In this document: positions 6,715-11,777 of the stretch, piece after piece
How the letters are laid out: the number at the start of each line of letters is the position of its first letter
Numbering within the stretch: the first letter of the stretch is position 1
Assembly: GCA_030588285.1 (NCBI GenBank)
Contig: JAUUYK010000007.1
Coordinates: forward strand, 1-11,777
Origin: Kiritimatiellales bacterium
Lineage (GTDB): Bacteria; Verrucomicrobiota; Kiritimatiellia; Kiritimatiellales; Pontiellaceae
DNA length: 11,777 nucleotides
Reading direction: 5' to 3'
Program-made: the position numbers and the translations under genes
Notes under the pieces: generated by a model
The model's input: only the letters and a program-made list of their open reading frames with translations
Databases searched by the model: none
Told to the model about the DNA's origin: nothing

Positions 6715-6857
6715 TCATTCTGCGAGGGAAGCAGAATTATTGCCGGAAAAAGAAACCGTATTCCCATATTCCTCAAGGAGTTCAATCAGGCCGTAGATCT
6801 GTTTTTTTTGTATCATTTCGAAGGCTGTTTCACCGGAGGAATTTGGGATAGAAATAT
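6715..6857 (-). pseudogene. Out-of-frame C-terminal tail of the ankyrin gene
   Basis: Directly after the G-run, the neighbouring minus-strand frame stays open for 47 codons (first codon 6856-6858) and stops at 6715-6717. It reads DISIPNSSGETAFEMIQKKQ, then IYGLIELLEEYG and a polar end. This completes the broken eighth ankyrin repeat (GGDISIPN is the expected D-I-N-type turn) and adds a ninth (SSGETAFEMI…LIELLEEYG). The run has nine G and this frame needs eight. In the sequence as given, the tail can only be made by frameshifting or slippage. Confidence 0.7.
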
Positions 6858-8059
6858 CCCCCCCCCGCTCGAATAAGAAACCGAGCGGTGCGGTAATCGC
6901 AGTCGAGAATCGATCGACATATCAGGGGGTTGCCATTGGCTAAAATTCGATTTATATCTGCCCCATTTTTGATCAACAACGTGGCCACATTGTAGTTTCG
7001 CGCTCTTAACGCCTGGCTCAGCGGGGTGAGACCATTCTCCCCGTGTAAACCGATCATATTTGGAATCTCTAAAAAGAGGGCCACGAGATCCATATCGCCG
7101 GCGATAACAGCGAGATGAAGCGGGGTCATTTGATCCCGATTAAATATGCGGGGGTCAGCATCGTGTTTAAGCAAGAACTGAACACATTCAGCATCCTTGC
7201 GGCAAGTGGCTTTATGTAGCGCGGTATCGCCAAAACTATCATACCCATTCATATCTGCCCCTTTTTTGAGCAGTATTTTAACCATTGGCAGTTCGTCATT
7301 TTCTACCGCGCACAAGAGCGGAGTACAGGATAGTTTATCGAGCGAATCAATCTTCGCACCGGCATCAATCAGCATGATAAAGGCTTCAGTCGCATGGCTC
7401 GTAATCGCATGATGGATCGGGGGAATTCCTTCCGAGTCCGGTTGATTAAGATCGAGATCCCCATCTAATAGAACGCTAAGCAGAGGGAGATTTCCCAGCG
7501 AAACAACGATGGGATCCCGACCTTGCAGATCCATCCCTTCCACCTTCGCTCCATTCTTCAGCAAGAGCTCCACCGCTTTAGGATAAGCTTCCGAAAAGGC
7601 CATCTGGATCAACGTCCCCTCCACAAACTCAGTCTGTTGTAGCAAGGCGGGGTTCGCTATAATCCGATCCTGTAGCGTTATTAAATAGCCCTCTCGAATC
7701 AGATCAAATCCACTTTTATTATCCATCGAAACCCGCAGAATAAAAAACCCCATGGCTCCAATACATAAAATCAGTGAAATATTATTCAAAATCCACCACG
7801 GAACCCGCTCAGCTCGAGTTGAATTTTTTTCACCCCTCCTCCTCGACTGGAGAGTCGTAAAAAAATATATAACTAGCTCCAGACTTCCTAACGCAACCGC
7901 GCCAGTAATCGAAGCGGAAAGAAAAAACACATTCTGACCGATTTCAGATTCCTTCTGGCACCAGAAATACCCAGTGATTAGTGCCCCAAGTACGGCTCCG
8001 CCGATTAATAATCTAATCGAAAATTTTAATCGTTCTTTAATCGCATATCTATATGTCAT
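6830..8059 (-). CDS. Membrane-anchored ankyrin-repeat protein, 3' end frameshifted at a G9 run
   Basis: The predicted protein has 409 residues. The N-terminus has three hydrophobic segments at about 17-33, 43-70 and 88-112, placing it in the inner membrane. A short linker follows, then ankyrin repeats from about 148 onward. The best are DTALHKATCRKDAECVQFLL, TPLHLAVIAGDMDLVALFLE and GLTPLSQALRARNYNVATLL, with GADIN-type turns. Ankyrin arrays bind proteins; the partner is unknown. The frame ends abnormally at 6830 as GGGYFYPKFLR after a run of nine G; see the tail at 6715-6857, which restores 447 residues. An in-frame ATG at 8162-8164 would add 35 residues, but these look unlike a protein N-terminus and would overlap the likely phosphofructokinase promoter, so 8059 is preferred. 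Neither start has a good ribosome site. The gene is visibly more AT-rich than its neighbours, suggesting an accessory origin. Confidence 0.8.
   Translation of the reverse strand: MTYRYAIKERLKFSIRLLIGGAVLGALITGYFWCQKESEIGQNVFFLSASITGAVALGSLELVIYFFTTLQSRRRGEKNSTRAERVPWWILNNISLILCIGAMGFFILRVSMDNKSGFDLIREGYLITLQDRIIANPALLQQTEFVEGTLIQMAFSEAYPKAVELLLKNGAKVEGMDLQGRDPIVVSLGNLPLLSVLLDGDLDLNQPDSEGIPPIHHAITSHATEAFIMLIDAGAKIDSLDKLSCTPLLCAVENDELPMVKILLKKGADMNGYDSFGDTALHKATCRKDAECVQFLLKHDADPRIFNRDQMTPLHLAVIAGDMDLVALFLEIPNMIGLHGENGLTPLSQALRARNYNVATLLIKNGADINRILANGNPLICRSILDCDYRTARFLIRAGGGYFYPKFLR
6858..6866 (-). repeat. Homopolymer run of nine G (C9 on plus strand) inside the ankyrin gene
   Basis: The run lies at codons for A-G-G-G of the ankyrin reading frame. 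Eight G would keep the ankyrin frame open to 6715; nine G send it to a stop at 6830. Long G/C runs are classic slippage sites for phase variation, but also a classic place for sequencing error. Confidence 0.8.
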
Positions 8060-8149
8060 GTTCTTTAGATTATGCTCCCGCCCATTTCCATGCAATCCAA
8101 AAACAATCAAGACTTTCCAATAGGAAGATTCATTCCCCTCAATTCTCGC

Positions 8150-8177
8150 TTGCGTTTTCAGCATCGATTCCCATTAT
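8150..8177 (+). promoter_or_regulatory. Candidate promoter for the PPi-phosphofructokinase
   Basis: TTGCGT (8150-8155) and CATTAT (8172-8177) are separated by 16 nt, about 45 nt ahead of the start codon. The match is moderate. Its position inside the longer possible ankyrin N-terminus is one reason to favour the shorter ankyrin start. Confidence 0.35.
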
Positions 8178-8221
8178 GTGGCATTCGAATTTAATCAGCT
8201 CAACAGAAAGGAATTAACGCT

Positions 8222-9448
8222 ATGGCCATTAAAAAAGTTGCACTGCTCACCGCCGGCGGACTCGCGCCTTGCCTCTCCACCGCAATCGGTCGGCTGATCG
8301 AACGCTACACCGAAATTTCCCCTGAAACCGAAATCATCGCCTACATCGGCGGCTACAAAGGCCTCCTGCTCGGCGACTCCATCCAGATCACCGATGAAAT
8401 CCGCCAGAATGCGGCCGTGCTCTACCAACATGGTGGAAGCCCCATCGGCAATAGCCGTGTAAAACTCACGAATGTGAAAGACTGCGAAAGACGGGGGCTC
8501 GTAAAAGAAGGCGAAAATCCGCTCGAAGTGGCCGCTAACCAGCTCATCAAAGACGGCGTGGAAGTACTCCACACCATCGGAGGCGACGACACCAACACCA
8601 CCGCCGCCGACCTCGCCGCCTATCTCGCCGAAAACGACTACAAACTCATCGTCGTCGGCCTGCCCAAAACCATCGACAACGACGTCTTTCCAATCCAGCA
8701 GAGCCTCGGTGCCTGGACCGCCGCCGAAGAGGGCGCAAACTATTTCGGAAACGTCGTTTCCGAGCATAATGCCAATCCGCGCATGCTCATCATTCACGAA
8801 GTGATGGGGCGCAGTTGCGGCTGGCTCACCGCCTACACCGCCAAGGTCTACCACGAAAACCTCGAAGAGCTCAACTTCCTGCCGAACCTCGGCCTCTCCA
8901 AAGAACGCAAAGACGTGCACGCCATCTTTATTCCGGAAATGGGAATCGATATTACCGCCGAAGCAAAACGCCTTAAAGAGGTGATGGACAACATCGATAA
9001 CGTGAACATCTTCATCTCTGAAGGAGCCGGACTCGAAACCATCGTTAAGGAAATGGAAGCCAACGGCGAAGAAGTTCCACGCGATGCCTTTGGCCACGCC
9101 AAGCTGGATGCCGTAAACCCCGGCGCTTGGTTCGGCAAACAATTCGCCAAACTGCTCGGTGCTGAAAAAGTACTGATCCAAAAATCGGGCTACTTCGCCC
9201 GGGCCGCCGCGTCTAACGAGGCCGACCTCAAACTCATTAAAGAGTGTTGCGACAAAGCCATCGAATCCGCCCAAGCCGGCATCGGCGGCGTGGTCGGTCA
9301 CGACGACGATCAAAACTTCGAACTCCGCGCCATCGAATTCCCCCGCATCGCCGGTGGCAAACCGTTCGACATCGACGAATCTTGGTTCGGCGAACTCCTC
9401 GCCGATATCGGCCAGGCGAAAGGCGATAAGATCGTTGCGGAGCATTAA
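8222..9448 (+). CDS. pfp: Pyrophosphate-dependent phosphofructokinase (PPi–fructose-6-phosphate 1-phosphotransferase)
   Basis: This 408-residue protein is a phosphofructokinase-superfamily enzyme that reversibly makes fructose 1,6-bisphosphate from fructose 6-phosphate, using PPi instead of ATP. The phosphoryl-donor loop reads GGDDTNTTA (120-128); the aspartate at 123, where ATP enzymes have glycine (GGDGS), is the usual mark of PPi use. PKTIDND (148-154) supplies the PPi-type lysine K149 and the catalytic D152. The fructose-6-phosphate side is shown by MGRSCGW (195-201) and SEGAG with E267. The N-terminus TAGGLAPCLSTAIGRLIERY and the end FPRIAGGKPFDID match the alphaproteobacterial/PVC type of this enzyme as I remember it. 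AAAGGA about 10 nt before the ATG serves as ribosome site. It stands alone with its own terminator. PPi use saves ATP and allows the step to run in gluconeogenesis. The donor is inferred from the motif, not measured. Confidence 0.93.
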   Translation: MAIKKVALLTAGGLAPCLSTAIGRLIERYTEISPETEIIAYIGGYKGLLLGDSIQITDEIRQNAAVLYQHGGSPIGNSRVKLTNVKDCERRGLVKEGENPLEVAANQLIKDGVEVLHTIGGDDTNTTAADLAAYLAENDYKLIVVGLPKTIDNDVFPIQQSLGAWTAAEEGANYFGNVVSEHNANPRMLIIHEVMGRSCGWLTAYTAKVYHENLEELNFLPNLGLSKERKDVHAIFIPEMGIDITAEAKRLKEVMDNIDNVNIFISEGAGLETIVKEMEANGEEVPRDAFGHAKLDAVNPGAWFGKQFAKLLGAEKVLIQKSGYFARAAASNEADLKLIKECCDKAIESAQAGIGGVVGHDDDQNFELRAIEFPRIAGGKPFDIDESWFGELLADIGQAKGDKIVAEH

Positions 9449-9472
9449 ACCCTCCATCGATTGAAAAACCCT

Positions 9473-9500
9473 AGGCAGGCTTCCGAGCCTGCCTTTTTTT
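9473..9500 (+). terminator. Rho-independent terminator of the phosphofructokinase gene
   Basis: AGGCAGGCT (9473-9481) pairs perfectly with AGCCTGCCT (9486-9494) around a TCCG tetraloop, followed by seven T (9494-9500). Confidence 0.95.
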
Positions 9501-9559
9501 GTATTTTCATTTCTACAAGATGCCGTACATTCCTCCCTAACCTCGAATAAAGGATTCCC

Positions 9560-11470
9560 ATGCCCACCCCATCCGATCTATTAAAATCATCTTTTGGCTT
9601 CGATTCTTTTCGGGCAGGACAGCAAGAAACGATCGATATTCTATTGGCGGGACGCAGCGCGGCGGCGATCTTTCCCACGGGATCGGGCAAAAGCCTCTGC
9701 TACCAACTCACCGCCCTACTCCTGCCGGGTCTCACGCTCGTGGTCTCTCCATTGCTCGCACTCATGAAGGATCAGATCGATAGCCTGCAGGCTAAAAATA
9801 TAAACGCCGAGCGACTCGACTCCAGCCTCACCGAGGAAAAGTATCGTGAGGTTTCCAATGCCATCCGGGGCGGTCACCTCAAGATGCTATTTGTCTCCCC
9901 CGAACGACTCACCAACGAACGGTTTTTAAACCTCATCCGCGGGCAAAATATCAGCCTACTCGCCATCGACGAAGCGCACTGTATTTCGGCGTGGGGCCAT
10001 AACTTTCGCCCCGACTACCTCAAGCTCACGCAGGCGGTAAAATCGCTTAACGTCGAACGGGTGCTGGCTCTCACCGCCACCGCCACGCCCAAGGTGGCCG
10101 ACGATATTGCCGCAGCCTTCGCCATCGAGCCGAGCGATGTGGTCAACACTGGGTTCTACCGCCCCAACCTCGAATTTCGCGTAACGGCCTGCATCGGTAC
10201 TGAGCGAGACCAACTCCTGCTCACACGGCTTCGCGAGCGCCCAGCAGGCGCGGCCATCGTCTACGTTAGTCTCCAAAAAGATGCCGAAAATACGGCCCGA
10301 TTACTCGTTAAAAATGGCTTTAATGCCGCCCCCTACCACGCGGGACTCAAAACCGAACAGCGTACCGCCACGCAGGAAGATTTCATGGGCGGTCGCATCC
10401 CGATCATCTGCGCCACCATTGCTTTTGGCATGGGGGTCGACAAATCCGATATCCGCTATATCTACCACTATCACCTCGCCAAGGGATTCGAAAGCTATCT
10501 CCAGGAAACCGGACGTGCTGGACGCGATGGTGCCCCCGCCATTTGCGAACTCTTTGCCTGCACGGATGACTGCACCACGCTCGAAAACTTTGTCTATGGC
10601 GATACCCCCACCGCCAGCAGCATGGCCGGCCTGATCGACGAGATTCTCGATGCGGACGAGATCGATATCACCGCCCGCGAGCTGGCCACCGCGCACGATA
10701 TCCGCCCCCTGGTCATCAGCACCCTGCTTACCCACTTGGAACTCTTTGGCCTGATCGAATTCGATGGCTACTATTACAGCGAAATTCGCTTCGCCGCCCA
10801 CCAGTCCAGTGCCGAAATACTCGCTCACTACTCCTCGGCACAGGCCTCCTTCCTTAAAAAGCTATTCGCCGCCTGCCGCAAGGCACGGAAATGGATCACC
10901 CTCGATATCGACACGGCCATCGCGAAGACCGGCCAATCGCGCGCGGTGATCCTGCGCGCCCTCGAAAATCTTCAGGAAAAGCAATGTATCACCCTCCAAC
11001 TCTCGGGCTACCGCCAGCGCTTTAACCGCATCCAACCCCACGTCGATCGCACCGCGCTCATTCAAAAATTGGACCTCCTTTTTGCTCAGCACGAACTTCT
11101 TGAAATTGAACGAATCGAGACCATGGTTTCCTATGCTCAGGAAAGCGGATGCCTTACCCAACGCTTACTCGACTACTTCGGAGAAAGCATCGCCCCTTGC
11201 GGGCATTGCGGCACATGCCTCGGCGATCCGCCCGCCCAGCTATCCGAGCGACATTCTCCCGCCATAGCCCCTTCCATTTCATCAAAAATAAAGCCTCTCA
11301 CGCAGCAACACCCCGCCGCTCTCGGCCAACCCCGACAGCAAGCTCGTTTTCTCTGTGGACTCAACTCTCCCGCCATCACGGCCCGGCGTTCTCTACGCGG
11401 AAACCCCCTCTACGGGGCCTGCAACGCGATTCCCTTCAAAACGGTACTCGCCCTTCTTGCTGCCAAATAA
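9560..11470 (+). CDS. recQ: RecQ-family ATP-dependent DNA helicase
   Basis: This 636-residue 3'-5' DNA helicase acts in recombination and repair of stalled forks. All helicase motifs are present: motif 0 [12 protein letters not shown], Walker A PTGSGKS (K44), DEAH (137-140) followed by the RecQ aromatic loop [20 protein letters not shown], and motif V/VI through [16 protein letters not shown] and [10 protein letters not shown] (315-324). A winged-helix-like segment follows at about 385-410 ([14 protein letters not shown]…LFGLIEFDG). The zinc site C531, C547, C550, C553 has nearly the E. coli spacing (16-3-3 versus 17-3-3) but sits after the winged helix, near the C-terminus, instead of right after the helicase core. 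There is no HRDC domain. A Pro/Ser-rich linker (about 560-590) leads to a conserved-looking end with [26 protein letters not shown] lies 5 nt before the ATG. Confidence 0.95.
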   Translation: MPTPSDLLKSSFGFDSFRAGQQETIDILLAGRSAAAIFPTGSGKSLCYQLTALLLPGLTLVVSPLLALMKDQIDSLQAKNINAERLDSSLTEEKYREVSNAIRGGHLKMLFVSPERLTNERFLNLIRGQNISLLAIDEAHCISAWGHNFRPDYLKLTQAVKSLNVERVLALTATATPKVADDIAAAFAIEPSDVVNTGFYRPNLEFRVTACIGTERDQLLLTRLRERPAGAAIVYVSLQKDAENTARLLVKNGFNAAPYHAGLKTEQRTATQEDFMGGRIPIICATIAFGMGVDKSDIRYIYHYHLAKGFESYLQETGRAGRDGAPAICELFACTDDCTTLENFVYGDTPTASSMAGLIDEILDADEIDITARELATAHDIRPLVISTLLTHLELFGLIEFDGYYYSEIRFAAHQSSAEILAHYSSAQASFLKKLFAACRKARKWITLDIDTAIAKTGQSRAVILRALENLQEKQCITLQLSGYRQRFNRIQPHVDRTALIQKLDLLFAQHELLEIERIETMVSYAQESGCLTQRLLDYFGESIAPCGHCGTCLGDPPAQLSERHSPAIAPSISSKIKPLTQQHPAALGQPRQQARFLCGLNSPAITARRSLRGNPLYGACNAIPFKTVLALLAAK

Positions 11471-11487
11471 AATAGGCCGGCCGTATC

Positions 11488-11777
11488 ATGACCGATAAAA
11501 CTCGCCGCCGCCTGGGCTTCACCTTTAAACAATTTCACGTGGCCCACGAAGATTGCGCCATGAAGGTCGGAACCGATGCCATTCTACTCGGGGCATGGAC
11601 TCCCTTGAATGGGGCATCGCGGGTGCTCGACATTGGAACCGGCAGCGGAATCCTAAGCTTAATGCTGGCCCAGCGCGCCCGTGTGCAGATTCATATCGAT
11701 GCGCTAGATATCGACCCCTCAGCCATCGCCCACGCTCAGGAAAACATAATCAAAAGCCCCTGGTCCAAAGAGATTAA
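11488..11777 (+). CDS. trmN: tRNA1(Val) (adenine37-N6)-methyltransferase, N-terminal part
   Basis: A reading frame starts at ATG 11488, 17 bp after the recQ stop, and runs off the window after 96 codons. It is the YfiC/TrmN6 enzyme that makes m6A at position 37 of tRNA-Val. The opening [20 protein letters not shown], then DAILLGAW, is nearly the same as E. coli YfiC. The SAM-binding motif I is [10 protein letters not shown] (D48-G54), and an acidic motif II region (LDID, 73-76) follows. [14 protein letters not shown] also matches YfiC closely. The catalytic NPPY motif lies beyond the window. The ribosome site is weak (AATAGG region), so translation coupled to recQ is possible, and no terminator lies between the two genes. 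Confidence 0.93.
   Translation, partial: MTDKTRRRLGFTFKQFHVAHEDCAMKVGTDAILLGAWTPLNGASRVLDIGTGSGILSLMLAQRARVQIHIDALDIDPSAIAHAQENIIKSPWSKEI

Noticed and set aside
6717..6737. ATTCTGC/GCAGAAT hairpin as a terminator between fumarase and the ankyrin gene
   Set aside because: The 7-bp stem has no T-tract on either strand and lies over the end of the restored ankyrin frame, so terminator function is not supported.
8195..9457. Minus-strand open frame of 420 codons covering the whole phosphofructokinase gene
   Set aside because: It mirrors pfp on the other strand, reads as low-complexity Val/Gly/Phe/Asp-rich sequence without any family motif, and lacks a ribosome site. Such long antisense frames arise from the codon bias of the sense gene.
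11149..11475. Arg/Pro/Ser-rich frame of 108 codons over the recQ 3' end
   Set aside because: It is a +1-type shadow of recQ. The recQ frame keeps the four zinc cysteines and a conserved-looking end, so a frameshift there is not needed.
11553..11777. Plus-strand frame of 74 codons at the window end
   Set aside because: It is a shifted frame inside trmN. The correct frame from 11488 matches the YfiC/TrmN family from its first residues.

Overview
This 11.8 kb window looks like a chromosomal stretch of core genes from a Gram-negative bacterium, with a few accessory elements. My best taxonomic guess is the PVC group (Verrucomicrobiota/Kiritimatiellota-like). That rests on the gene mix: a RodA–RNase G pair, a PPi-type phosphofructokinase of the TAGGLAPCLS type, a single-chain class I fumarase, a eukaryote-type HisA outside any his operon, and a DUF481 outer-membrane protein. 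It is an inference from family resemblance only; there is no rRNA or marker gene here to prove it. No mobile element, CRISPR array, tRNA or rRNA was recognised.

Layout. (1) At 1-1809 the end of rodA (cell-wall elongation) is followed by an RNase E/G-family ribonuclease, whose Shine-Dalgarno overlaps the rodA stop. (2) At 1810-3092 there is an aldose 1-epimerase (galM-like), preceded by a long perfect inverted repeat and closed by two overlapping hairpins. (3) At 3093-3368 there is a gene-free stretch. It holds a promoter-like sequence, a strong isolated Rho-independent terminator (together a candidate small RNA), a 12-bp palindrome and a TATAAA box very close to the next start. (4) At 3369-4124 is the eukaryote-type HisA. 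It converges, over a shared bidirectional terminator, on a minus-strand DUF481 outer-membrane protein (4179-4910). (5) At 4911-5092 a divergent promoter region separates that gene from class I fumarase (5093-6709). (6) On the minus strand at 6715-8164 is a membrane-anchored ankyrin-repeat gene. Its last repeats are cut off by a run of nine G (plus-strand C9); removing one G restores about 38 residues of good ankyrin sequence. (7) A pyrophosphate-dependent phosphofructokinase (8222-9448) has a textbook terminator. (8) RecQ helicase (9560-11470) is followed after 17 bp by the start of trmN, the tRNA1(Val) A37 N6-methyltransferase, which runs off the window.

How the genes work together: most are separate housekeeping units (cell shape, RNA processing, sugar anomer interconversion, histidine synthesis, glycolysis, TCA cycle or reductive branch, DNA repair, tRNA modification). 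PPi-PFK plus an oxygen-sensitive [4Fe-4S] fumarase fits an energy-thrifty, probably anaerobic or microaerobic lifestyle. I do not see a convincing new multi-gene system. The observations most worth a second look are the ankyrin G-tract frameshift, the candidate small RNA at about 3150-3233, and the eukaryote-type HisA.
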